Below, one piece after another: positions 24,418 to 35,165 of a stretch of 64,000 nt of DNA. The number at the start of each line of letters is the position of its first letter. The first letter of the stretch is position 1. A program made the position numbers and the translations under genes. This stretch comes from Zhengitettix transpicula (lineage: Eukaryota; Arthropoda; Insecta; Orthoptera; Tetrigidae). The stretch spans positions 17,876,501 to 17,940,500 of the forward strand of contig CM073596.1 of NCBI GenBank assembly GCA_037074705.1, read 5' to 3'. A model generated the notes under the pieces. It worked only from the letters and a program-made list of their open reading frames with translations, had not been told where the DNA came from and ran no database searches.

Positions 24418-26359
24418 TTCTTCTTCTTTCTTCTGTTTTCAATTGGTTCTTATGTTTTTTACATAATTATTATTTGGCCATTACATAATTAAGTAAAAAA
24501 CGTAAGCAAAATCGAATGGTGAAAAATAAAATAGGCGATGGAGAACTGAGTTTTGCAAGGAAGATGCTCACTGATTCTGAAATCTGAATTAAATTCCGTC
24601 CCAATCCTGAGTACCGTTATACTTGTTTTGACTAATTTGAGCTTAGACTATAAAGTTCCGTTCTGGTTAATTTATTTTAAACGGGTTTAATTGGTGATTA
24701 AGTTGTTCGCTTATTTTTTTAAAGAAAAATAGAAAGTATGCGAGGCGTGTACGTTGTTAGTGTGAGATTGCTGCGTGTTTGAGCGCGGGACCCTGAATTA
24801 GCAAGATGTCTTGACCTAGAGCTGCAGGCGATGGTATTTATAGACGAGCGAGCGCAAGACAGGACGGACATAGCCAGGTTGCAACATAGGAAGAAGCTCA
24901 GGACGTGTCAATATCAGCCTGTGTCCCGAATACCGACTTGGTCATTTTAATTTATTTCGGCTTAGGCAGTGCGTAGCATCCAAATTGTTGACGCACCACA
25001 ATTTGTTTTTTAATATCATTACCTCACATTTCGCCACGAAAAAAATTGTTTTAAAATTTTTTTAAACAAAGTTATTAGAAAATTTGTAGTATAGCGGCTT
25101 TGCTATTTGGCGATCTCGTACTAAAAAAGTCCCTTCTCATCTTTGGCCATACTGGCTCATTGCTAACAGCCACTTCAAGAAGAAAATTCCCTTTAAATTC
25201 CATCTCCTAACCTATTCTTCCACGTTTCTCCCTGCAGTCTAGGGCTACACCGTATTTATCAAGATACATTGTGACGTCCTGTCTCGAACTTTTCGAAGTA
25301 ACCACTAATTTGGCTGTCAATCCAACCTTATTATTTTGCCAAAAGTAACGGTGGTCCTATTTTGGTGTTTCGGACGCTTCCCGTCTTCCGTTGGCCATTT
25401 CTCTGCGTTTGATTTAATTTTAAAAATATTGGATAAATTGCTTATGTTCCAAAACAGCAGTTGCAAACAGTTACATTTAATTTATGGTTCAATTGTTATT
25501 TACATTAATCTCTTTGATTTTGGCGTTAAAAATGTCTGTAATTGAAACGTGATATTAAAATCGTTGTTGTTCCATTTTTTTCCTATTTCCTCGTTACAAT
25601 TATTTGCCGTGTGTATGAATTTACTGCCGCGTAGTTTATTTTCGTGCAAATGTCTATTGTTGATAGCGGGTCTGAAATGGAATGCATGTTTTTTTTTACA
25701 TAATTCCGAGAACCGTGACCTTCAATATATTCATTATGAACAATGTTCAACAAACAAAAGTTGTTTACAAATAAATTAAACCTGTCTGGAATATTACCCA
25801 ACCTGTTGCGTCTATCGTTTCGATGCAGGATTATCTCTGCATTTTGTGATAACGAAACCTGCGTGGACACAGGACGTGGTAAGGTCTTGACAAAATATTT
25901 TTTAACATCAGCAGAGAAATGGAGCTACGAGAACTGAGACGGGTTTTTCGATTGGTTTTGTTATTTTCCTCGTATATTTCTTCATGGAATATTTAATTGT
26001 ATTACTTAACAGAACGCATTCTACAGAAGGAAACCTAGTTTCGATCATCCAACTTGGTGTATGATAAAATCTAAAATGCCTTTAACGGTCTATTATTTCA
26101 TGTTATAACTCAAAAACAGGTCGAGCAATTATTTATTATAAAGTTAGGATTGTGAAGAAAACATTTTATTTTCTTATACAGTTAACTCCTCACCTTGCGA
26201 TTTTACATTTGTGATAATAATGATTAAGTATTCTAATGAAATTAACATGCGATTGGTTGCAACCGTTAGGCTGTCCATAAAAATTATCACATATTAAGGA
26301 GCTCGTAAACGAGAAACAAAAATTGGTCATTGCCGGCAATATATTAGGAAACTACGTCC
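24418..26359. other. Intron sequence without recognised content
   Basis: ORFs are 95 codons or shorter and unrecognised. I noticed no repeat shared with the rest of the window. Confidence 0.45.
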
Positions 26360-26563
26360 CGACATCTCGATTCTCATGAAAGCTGAGACATTCACTTAAA
26401 AACATAAAATGTAAAGTCAACGTAAATCAAATTTGTCAATTAAATAATCTTTGTTATCTCTTTAAAAATTTTGGTTTAATTTAACTTAAAATCCCGTAAA
26501 TTTCCTTACTTCGTTTCGTATTAAAAGTGAATACCACATAATTTGGCGTCCTTACGCGGTGGC
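26360..26563 (+). mobile_element. LTR U5 end plus decayed primer site
   Basis: It contains gattctcatgaaagctgag, cattcacttaaaaacataaa, gtcaattaaataatctttgt and tatctctttaaaaattttgg. It then reaches accacataatt joined to tggcgtccttacgcggtggc (26544-26563), a mutated version of the tRNA-Lys primer site. Orientation is plus, so internal sequence should follow on the right, as it does. Confidence 0.75.
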
Positions 26564-27310
26564 ACTTAATAAAGAATAAGGTAAATTTTGCAAAGAAATC
26601 TGACGGTAACATTGATGCAAGTAGTTTAGTATATGTGCATGCAATATTTTTGCCAAGTTTTTATGTGCATGTGAAAATTAGAGGCTATTTACAAAAAATA
26701 AATAATTAAATGTGCATTTAAACTGAAGTGGATTTGTTACGAATAAATAGCTTTATTATAGGTAATGTTGTTGCGAAAAAGCAGTGGCTGGATAAAACAG
26801 AGACAGAATTAAATAATAGAAAATATAGAATAATTAAAGGTAATAGAACTAGTAATAAAAGTGAATTTTCACTATGGGCAAGCAATTAGTGACGAATTGC
26901 CAGTACAAGTATTTGACGAATCAGAAAATATTGGGACGGAATTGGAAAAACAAGGGGACCGAGAAGAATCCTAGAAATTTGGAATTATTAGGAGAAGGAG
27001 TAAGAGAATGTAGAGATAGAAAATCAGAATTTAAGTAATAAAGATGTTAATGATTCTGAAAAAAGTGATGTGGGATAGTCATTTTAAATAATTATATAAG
27101 GTTATAGCAGATATTAAAAAAATGTAGCAGATTTGAGCACAAAAAGTGATGACATTGATAGGAAATTAGCTGACGATAATAAACATATAGCAGATACTAA
27201 TAAAAATTTAAGAGATTTAAGAGCAGATAATAGTAAAACTAAAGCAGATACTAATAAAAATTTAGCAGATTTGAGCACAAAAAGTGATGACATTGGTTGT
27301 AATTGCAGCT
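26564..27310 (+). pseudogene. Decayed gag-like coiled-coil region of the LTR element
   Basis: Directly after the primer site comes a leader and then degenerate coding sequence with stops. The last part (about 27120-27300) reads as repeated charged heptad-like units: LADLSTKSDDIG near its end, the same LSTKSDDI motif about 46 codons earlier, and ADTNKNL twice between. The DNA stretch agcagatttgagcacaaaaa occurs at 27126 and again at 27264, so the protein repeat arose by DNA duplication. Coiled-coil Asn/Lys/Asp-rich segments are common near the start of insect LTR Gag proteins. That identity is inferred from position after the primer site; no zinc knuckle or protease is visible. Confidence 0.5.
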
Positions 27311-27317
27311 ATGGTTG

Positions 27318-27625
27318 GATTAGTATGCGCTGTTGAGTGTTTAATGAGGGAATCAAACGATTTTTTTATGAAGTCTTTCACTGTAGGTATGTTGAGGTCA
27401 CTGTGCAGTCTGCCATTTTCGAAGTACCACGGACATCCTTAAATACTTGTAATGGATTTATTTTGGATCACTTGGATTTTGTTCAGGTTTGTTTTGGCTG
27501 CCACTCCCCAAATGGGGATGTATAAATTAGCTTTTTTGTTGTGGTAGGACTGTTGGGGATTTTGTAGACATCTTGATTATAAAATATGGTCTTCTTAAAA
27601 GTTGGCAAAACAAGAGATTTCAGGA
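27318..27625 (-). mobile_element. Jockey-like non-LTR retrotransposon, C-terminal RT fragment
   Basis: The minus strand encodes YIPIWGVAAKTNLNKIQVIQ followed by NKSIT. After one stop comes PWYFENGRLHSDLNIPTVKD and FIKKSFDSLIKH. This corresponds to the region after the RT domain in Jockey-type elements (LWGTA....IQ..Q.K.LR....APWYV.N..IH.DL.IP.V...I). It is an ORF2 remnant of about 100 codons with at least one stop, in opposite orientation to the gag-like region on its left. Confidence 0.75.
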
Positions 27626-27830
27626 GTGTGATAGGCGTAAAGTTAATTGTAGTACATAAGTTTTAAATGCAATCGTTGATGAAAGAAATTTTTGAGAATT
27701 GCCAGCATAGGAGAGGCGTTGATAGTAACACGTTGAAGGTAGAGAGGGGGGAAGTAGAACTAGACACAAAGTCGGGTAAGCATAGTAAGTTATCTGTTCG
27801 TTCCTGCAGCAATTTGATAAATAATAAATA

Positions 27831-28010
27831 TAGTCAATACAGACAAAAAAAAAGGGGAAATATAAATACCACACAACGTTTCTGGGATCCTTGTCCCTTT
27901 TGTAGTGAAGTTGTGTTTCTCTAGGCTCTTCTTAGCACCTGACGGAAGAGACAAGGATCCCAGAAACGTTGTGTGGTATTTATATTGCCCCATTTTGTCT
28001 GTATTGACTA
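27831..28010. mobile_element. Foldback element F2, copy 1
   Basis: The left arm (27831-27897) tagtcaatacagacaaaaa.. ..ataccacacaacgtttctgg is the reverse complement of the right arm (27948-28010), with about 66 bp paired. The loop of about 50 bp holds ggctcttcttagcacctgac. The right flank ttcttattcattattttcaa is also shared with the copy at 29.2 kb, so the true element may be slightly longer. Confidence 0.85.
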
Positions 28011-29159
28011 TCTTTCTTATTCATTATTTTCAATCAGACGTAATTTTTTTCATTTTAATTCGATAAGTAATTACATAATATCGACGAACGCTTGAAATTA
28101 CTTATCAACATGCAAACAAATTACAGTGATCTGATTAAAAGTTTTTCAGATAATTCCTTTACTAATGTTCTCCAAGGTATGAATGACAAAATCGTTCTCT
28201 GTAAGTTGAGAACGTCAGTGGAAATTGCAAGAGTATTGAAATATTGCTGCAAGTTTACGGAACTGTAAAATAAGCACCAGGCAGAGAAAGGGAAATGTGA
28301 CGGGAAGGTGAAGGGGTAGCACAGCGCCCCCCTTGCAAAGTTATTAATTACTGTAGCGGCACTGACTCGAAATTGCTTCAGAAATCTAATTGTCGTTTGG
28401 TAACTCGCTGGCGGAGGCGAGCACGTCATTAGTTTAGAGACGACGTGTGTGAGTCACAACGCTCCCGCGAGAAGACGAAAGATCGGGGAACGATCGAGAA
28501 AGGGAAACAAACGTACAGAGAACAGCCGAAGAGAGGCCAAGACGACAAAAGACATTTTACTGATGCTGAAATAATAATTATTCCGTCTGTTTTCATTAGA
28601 TATGGCTTTGAATAGGAGAAATCAAAACTAAACCTATGGATTCCACTTTCGTAGTCATTGATGAAGGGTAGATAAGTAGGTGGCGGGTACAGTTAGTGGA
28701 ACACCTGTTGCGAAAGCGGTGCTGTCATGAGGTATGCATTGTCGTCTGCGGGTAGGGGCGTGATTGTTGTCTGGGCTGGGGCATTGTCTCGTCTCATTTG
28801 GCTTCCTCGCGAAACCGCTGCAATCTGGCACAGAACGAGCGAGTGAGTGAAAGGTGGTCTTTATGAGGCAATAGAAAGAGCGATCGCGAGTAATAATGGC
28901 AGAACTGCTTTCACCGCTCCGTACGTACGCACCCCGACCGATCCTTCTACGGGAACCGAGCAAAGTGGAGTTCTTATCTCAACAATCACGGTAATCGCTT
29001 CAGATCGTAGCTGCATTAGAATTAGGTACCGGTATCTACCTGGGCGTTAAAGGATCAACGCCCTTTTCTCCAGAATTAATCCGATTCTTAGACCGTGAAG
29101 AAAGATGCGCACGAACTTCTTTATTTAAAACCCTGAATGAGTCATTTATTGATTTAAAA
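28011..29159. other. Intron sequence with two GC-richer blocks
   Basis: About 28420-28560 and 28655-29050 are GC- and CpG-richer than the background. Short ORFs on both strands match no known family. They might be regulatory or an alternative 5' exon, but nothing in the sequence proves it. Confidence 0.4.
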
Positions 29160-29462
29160 CGAAAAATTTTCGTCTGATTGAAAATAATGAATAAGCAAGA
29201 TAGCCAATACAGACAAAAAAGGTAATATAAATACCACACAACGTTTCTGGGATCCTTCGTTCCAGGTGCTAAGAAAAGCCTTGAGAAACACAACTGCACT
29301 GGTCAGTTGACAACACTCAAAAGCTCAAAAGGTTTTCAGTGCAGTGCAGTTGTGTGTGTCTAGGCTCTTCTTAGCACCTGACGAAAGGAACAAGGATCCC
29401 AAAACGTTGTGTGGTAATTATATTACCTTTTATGTCTGTATTGGCTATCTTTCTTATTCATT
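29160..29462. mobile_element. Foldback element F2, copy 2, with longer arms
   Basis: The left arm (from 29187) atgaataagcaagatagcca then atacagac.. pairs with the right arm ending gtctgtattggctatctttc then ttattcat (29461). Pairing continues through the accacacaacgtttctggga block, the aggtgctaagaa block and the cacaactgcactg block, so the arms are about 110 bp. The leftmost 27 bases (ttttcgtctgattgaaaata) match, inverted, the right flank of copy 1. Confidence 0.85.
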
Positions 29463-30199
29463 TATTGATTTTTTTACGTGAACAACACGAGTATGTTTTG
29501 TATATCGCGTTAATGACCTAATATTCGACCTGTATTAACGCTTAGCGTTTGTTTTCAGGAATATAAATTAACGATGTATAATCTCCATTTTCCAATAGAA
29601 CGGAAATCGTATTCTTAAGACGATTTAGACAAGTCCGTCTAGCACACTGTTTTAGATATAATATCTTCACATTTCTTTGATGTTTTTTATCTTATCAATA
29701 TTATGTATATTTAATATCATTGTTTAATAAAAGATCTTTCATCTATATTACCCGTTTCTTACCGTAAAATATTTTATATATAAATATAAAAAAGTTATAA
29801 ATTGCGAAAAAAGTACTTATACCGTATAAATTATTTTTGTTACGTAACCATTATTAATTTAAAAGTGTTTGCAAATATATGGGGCATTACAAAATGCCAA
29901 GGATGTATGTCTTTAAATGTCTCAAACCGTGTTTTTTTTCCGAAAATATAACGTTGACGGACGCTGCGTCACGATAGTATATTTACATCAATATGAGAGG
30001 TATCGCAGATTTTTTATGGGGATAATCCATGCACATGTGTGTTTATTTTTGAGTGATGTGTTAATTCTAGAATTATTATAGTTCCTTCTCGAATCATTAA
30101 TTATTTACTGGTAGATATTAAATATTTTTATTAGACCTGTAAAAATTAAATTATACCCTTACTATAGTTAAAGAATTATTATTTTTGTTGTGATTCATA
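29463..30199. other. AT-rich intron sequence
   Basis: No gene or clear repeat. The last part probably belongs to the 3' UTR of the non-LTR element whose tail follows. Confidence 0.4.
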
Positions 30200-30318
30200 T
30201 TATTTTACTAACTATTTATAATTGTAGCATTACATTCTTATATTGTAATTTTATGTATTGACGTGTCCTATTTCCTCATACTAGGAGTAATGGAACAAAA
30301 TAAATCAAATCAAATCAT
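30200..30318 (+). mobile_element. Non-LTR retrotransposon 3' tail ending in (AAATC)n
   Basis: It ends gacgtgtcctatttcctcat.. ..taatggaacaaaataaatcaaatcaaatc. An ending in short AAATC-type tandem units is typical of several insect Jockey/CR1-like families. The gacgtgtcctatttcc block occurs again on the minus strand near 58830. Confidence 0.6.
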
Positions 30319-30848
30319 ACGTCCGTATCTAATAGTAATCGAAGCTTAAACACAATAGAACTTTGGCCCCACAGAACATTCATACTATTTATATTAAGAC
30401 TTCTATTAATACTTATTTGAGCTTTTTCTGTATGCTTCGCTACCTTTAGATTTCATACCGACTAACTGTTATTCTTTTTTTCTTTGTTTCAGGTAAGTTT
30501 CTGTTAATTTCCTGAGACTTCTACTGTAAGTGAAACTTCTCATACGTTAGTAGTAAATTTGTGTTTTTTTAGTATTTAGTTTCAACTCTAAACCCTTCTG
30601 CTGAAAAATAGTGAAAAACGCACTATTCTTCAATTTTTTTTTCGTGCGATTGTTACGTTATGATACATTGCGATCGAATAATCACAACGCTACCTTCAGT
30701 TTCGATAGCCAAATTTTGAATCTAGGTTTACGTCGTCATTGATATGTATATTCTGATGTAGAAGTTTTAAAAAAGATATATAGGAGATTTCATTGCCCGT
30801 AGAAAAGCATATTTTAGTATTTAGTCATTTTTTATAGTAACAGGTTTT

Positions 30849-31120
30849 AATAGCATACGAAGGGATTTGAAAAGGGGAATGCGGAAGGGTAGAGCAAGGG
30901 TTAACTAGGACCCCCGGGCTATAGTTTAAGGATCCTACCCGGCATTTGCTTAAAGTCATGCAGGACAAACCCTAGAAAGCCTGCATCAGGTAGGTTGGAC
31001 AGTAGGTATTTTACCCACACCCTTCCGATGGCGGCAGAAGAGTTTGCTGTGGGGTCGCAGCATTACCTTTTCCGTGCCTCCACCAGTTTAGGAGGCAGCT
31101 GCCCGACTATTCCAATGGGT
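30849..31120 (-). mobile_element. R1 repeat, minus strand, truncated at both ends
   Basis: Reverse-complemented it runs from attggaatagtcgggcagct through ctcctaaactgg, the ccttccgatggcggcag block, ggtaggatccttaaactata and the tcccctttt end. It lacks R1's first 100 bases and its terminal cctatacatag segment. Confidence 0.8.
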
Positions 31121-31571
31121 TACATCTCGGATTATTTACTTTCATTATTAAGTGTTCTGCCTGCTGGCATCTCCTAGCAACCTAAAATTGATAATGTCCA
31201 CTAAAGCTTCCAGGGTATTCGCCTAAACATTTCATTTATTTCTTTTGAGGCTCAAATTACAATTTTCTTTAAAATTCTTTGTAATTTTACGACGGTTTTT
31301 TTAAATTTTTTTCGTCTCTTATACAATATCTAACGTTTTTAATTTTTTATATAATCATTACTGTTCTTATTCAACTATGGCATGGCGAGACCATGAAAAC
31401 CATAGCCGCAACGTTGTCTCGGCTAGCTGCTATTGTGGCATTAAGAGTAAAGGATAGCGTGGTATTCGTTTAAGTAGGCGATTGATAATGATTTTTCGTC
31501 AGGCTAACTATAGCAAATGTAACGCGAGTTTCAGTGAGCAATTTCGCAAAAGTGCTTATTACTCCACCGTT

Positions 31572-31995
31572 TCACATAGCTCGTCTTCTCGACGGAAGAC
31601 TAACTTGCTTGATGACTTTATCTGGGTCTACTGCCGCTTCTTTTTTCTTTGTTGAGAAACAATTTGACGCGTAATCTTTCCCACTACCTGTTGCTCCAAT
31701 TTCTTAACTACCGGGTCTAGGCCTGCATCGTATAATCGTAGCGGAGGAACCGCAAAATCTGATAAGAGATGAAGAAATAAGCGTTTCAAAGGTTCAATAT
31801 TTTATGTAAATCTGGGCCAATCATTGGGAAAGTTTTGATGCAATTCTTCATCGTATCCAGCAAAGTAGGCGAGGAGTTTAGAAATTCGGGTGCTTCATTA
31901 ATAGACAGTAACATTTTATACCCATCTTCTTAATCTACCCCTTTCGTGCCATTTCGATCAGCTGCTCCGATGATTGGTATGTACGAAATTTCCAT
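31572..31995 (-). pseudogene. Unidentified decayed ORF of about 140 codons
   Basis: On the minus strand an ATG at 31995 opens a frame with one stop (31930-31932) and one frame change near 31800-31805. A second frame change near 31640 would extend it to a TGA at 31572-31574. The readable pieces look like real protein: a hydrophilic start, a segment with FLNSSPTLLDTMKN, an aromatic/Leu-rich helix (RLFLHLLSDFAVPPLRLYD), and a basic Lys/Arg/Gln-rich end. Base composition is also less AT-biased than the flanks. I do not recognise the family. It could be a transposon, a viral insertion or an old retrocopy. I have not attempted to restore it. Confidence 0.4.
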
Positions 31996-32261
31996 TTTAA
32001 ACCCATTATTAAAATTGCGAATCGTCAGATTTCTTAAGATTTTATCAAATTTCGTCAGATTTTTATAGATTTCTTCTCATTTAAATTTAATTCAATATTT
32101 TTAACATTTTGTTTTTATTTAATTCGGTTATAATTGCGGATTACTATAACTGTTAGAGGTCCGATAAGCCACCCTGAGAGTTTTTAGAATTTCAATAAAG
32201 CTGTGGTATCTATGTAAAAGTTGTACAAAATCCAACTAAATATAAATTAAATAATATATAA

Positions 32262-32345
32262 GAAAGATAGCCAATTCAGACAAAAAAGTGATAATATAAA
32301 TATCACACTTTATTATTTACTATTTTCAAACAGACGTAATTTTAT
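32262..32345. mobile_element. Collapsed copy of foldback element F2
   Basis: It reads gaaagatagccaattcagac, aaaaaagtgataatataaat and atcacac. It then jumps straight to the outer flank ttactattttcaaacagacg then taatttt. It is therefore one outer arm joined to the other outer edge, with the centre deleted. Confidence 0.65.
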
Positions 32346-33760
32346 TTTAAATATAAATGGGTAATAAACGTTTTGTATTTAAAATTTAATTGTTTAAATT
32401 CTTTCATTTATCAAAACATATTGTATTACATTAATTGGACGCAACGTGGTGTTTTTGTTTATATATTTAATTTGTATACCGCAATATATATTTTCATTTT
32501 ATATTTTATTAAAAGACCCATATATAAATTTGCTTTTAAAAATGTTCCCTCAACGCTAGTATAAAATAAAAAGGTCTTATTTCAAAATGTTCGAATCTTT
32601 CCTTAGATACTCGAAAATTGGGATTTTTCTTTACATAAAAATATAATCTCTTCGTTAGTTTCGAATAGTAAAACTATTCATTATTCTTTGTATATTCCTA
32701 GAAATATACTGGAGTGTAAAAGACAAGATATAAACTTGTCATTTCTATTTCGACAAAGAAAAAATGCCTGAATGTCATTGGACGGCTTCAACAGGAAAAT
32801 ATTTATTAATACAGTGGAAGTTGACATATTCTTACTCTATGACTAAAGCGAACTTGGCAAATTTCTAATATAAATATATATCTTCATTGTGCGTTTGACG
32901 TGTGGTTCCTTTGTTTGTCAGAATCCACCTCCTTCACTCAGTGTACCGTTAACAGTTTGCTTCCTTTGAAAGGCAGACGCACGTTTTTTTTTTTCGAGTT
33001 GACCGTCGATGGGGGACTCGCCGTCCCTTCAATTCCGTTCGCGGCGGGGGTCCCCCTCGTATCCCGTGCCCGTGACGTCGTATCGATATTGGAAATCGAC
33101 CACTGCCTCCCGGCGTCGAATCTAGCTACGCATCCTCGCTTCTCAATACGCAAGGCGACGCAATCTCGCTTTCGTCCTCGGGATATCTGTCACGGTTACG
33201 ACCAGGAACGACGACACGCGTTTCACAAGCGACAAGAAAAACAATCATTGAAAACAAAAGAAGACGCGGATGTAAATCCGTCGAAAAATGATTGTTTAGT
33301 TACAACAAATGCATGTATAATATTTGAGTAAATCGAAGCGAAATCCAACTCTAAGCTCATTAACATTTTTAATTTTTTTATAGGAAAATATAGAAGAAAA
33401 ATTAGATGACTTTACTGCCTATATTATATTAACTAGTCAAAACGTTGTTGTTTTTCTTCACCCCTTTCTCACCGAATCAACGTTCCTCCTTCCATTACAC
33501 ATAATTTTCCTCATATTTTTTTCTCATAAGCAGACAAATATTAACCATATATTAAATCCAAATTTCAATCCCAAAGGTACTTGTTACGAATACCGACACT
33601 TCTCTACGTGAGGTGGTCAGATTGGTAGAAAATTATGTTACTACAGCCTTTCACCAAAGGCCTCTGAAGGATTTCAGTAGCAATTGTGTAATAATCCGTG
33701 GCTCCTATGGCGAAACCGGGCTTCGAACTACGTGACCGAATCAACGTTTTTTTTTATTTT
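32346..33760. other. Intron sequence with a GC-rich block
   Basis: At 32990-33260 the sequence is clearly GC/CpG-rich and open on both strands: 143 codons on plus, 71 on minus. Neither translation resembles a known protein. The block could be a relic or a regulatory island. Confidence 0.4.
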
Positions 33761-34011
33761 AAGGTGTAGACAGGCTATGTATAGGGGAATCCACATAGTG
33801 GCACAGGAATGGGAGTGAAAGGGGGGATGCGGAAAGGTAGAGCAAGGTAGCCAAGGGTTAACTAGGGCCCCCGGGCTATGGTTGAAGGATCCTACCCGGC
33901 ATTACGCCTAAAAGTGATGCAGGGAAAACCCTATAAAAACCTGCAAAAGGATGGTCGGGCATTTGGTATTTGTCCCACGCCCTTTCGATGGCGGGAAAGG
34001 GGTTTGCTGTT
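33761..34011 (-). mobile_element. R1 repeat, minus strand, 5' truncated
   Basis: It begins at the R1 3' end as aaggtgtagacaggctatgt then ataggggaatccacatag. It includes the caaggtagccaagggttaac and ggatcctacccggca blocks and stops at ggtttgctgt. A run of T/A precedes it on the left, equivalent to a poly(A) tail. Confidence 0.85.
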
Positions 34012-34571
34012 TTGCTCTTATTCTTTTCTACAGTACATTACTAGAAGAAACTGCGTTTCTTTAACTCCTACAATAGAGAGCCAGTAACGGAAGTTCAAGT
34101 TCTCAGTCAGGAGGAGACTTGCAAAGAAAGATGATAAACATGCTAATGTCCGCTGACGTCACCGACCTTTGCACTTCTCTGTCTAGGTGAACAAATGCTT
34201 ACTCTTGCTTCGTGGACTTTTAAAGCGACTGGACATAAAAACAATACAGAAAGCGGGTTTCGATATGAGTGCATTCATAAACAGAATAATTAAAAAAGTA
34301 TCGTAACTGGAATATAATTATTTGTAAACTATAATCGATTTAAGATTATTTTACAATTGTTCATATTGGTTGTTAAATGCGTAAAGTGTGTGCTTTGAAG
34401 AACATTCTTCACAGGAGCGTGCAAATTTTGAATATTAACAATAGTGGCACTTATCTTATGTCCCTAAATATTTTTTTTTGATTTTCAGCCAAGCTATAAA
34501 AAATTACAATTTACAACTCGTTTCAACGTTTTTCATATTGGGATAAAATGTAATTCGTAAATTATTTGTTT

Positions 34572-35165
34572 TTCTTCTTCTTCTTCGGCTTTTCCTCCTT
34601 TTATAGGTATGCCGTTTTCAATTTCCATTTCTGTCTGTCGTTCCAATCTCCCTCTTCCAAATTCCTATCCTCCATTATGGTTTTCCAATTTAATCTGGAT
34701 CTGCCCCATTTATTTTTTCCAGGAGGTGACCATTGGTATATGTCTTTGTCCATCTTCCATTTTCCATTCTTTGTACGTGACACTTAAGGGTTTGATTTTC
34801 AATCCTTTTAACGGCAGACGTGGTTACGTTCATTTCTTTCCAAAAGAGCTCATTTCTAATTTTATTCTGTCCTGTTTTTTGAAGACTCCTCCTCAGATAA
34901 TCGAATTCTACTGTTCTACTTTTGTTCTTTTGTAATTCTGTCAGGGGCCAAGTTTCACCTCCATAACATAGAATGTTCTGGTATTACGCTATTATAAATT
35001 TTGATTTTTGTTTCCTTTGTTAAAATTTTTATTCCAAATTATTCCGTGTAAATTCTTGGTAGCATTCTTTGCCATTGTAATTTTAGTTTGTATATCTCTT
35101 TCACATGTTCCTAGATTTGTAATTATTGATCCCAAGTATTTAAAAAAATTTGTTCTTGTCCGGGT
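34572..35165 (-). mobile_element. Non-LTR retrotransposon LINE-A, 3' fragment
   Basis: The minus strand encodes the C-terminal end of an ORF2 (RSRLNWKTIMEDRNLEEGDW, then NDRQKWKLKTAYL and stop) followed by a GAA-rich tail. Upstream, with stops and frame changes, are EMSSFGKK, a GGVF-like segment, the KYLGSIITN-type motif and LHGIIWNKN. The same 3' end occurs at 43.1 and 54.8 kb. The layout fits an endonuclease-type (APE) non-LTR element; I do not assign the clade. Confidence 0.8.

Noticed and set aside
32900..33331. 143-codon plus-strand ORF
   Set aside because: No domain recognised, and it starts in a poly-T tract. Kept only as a composition finding.
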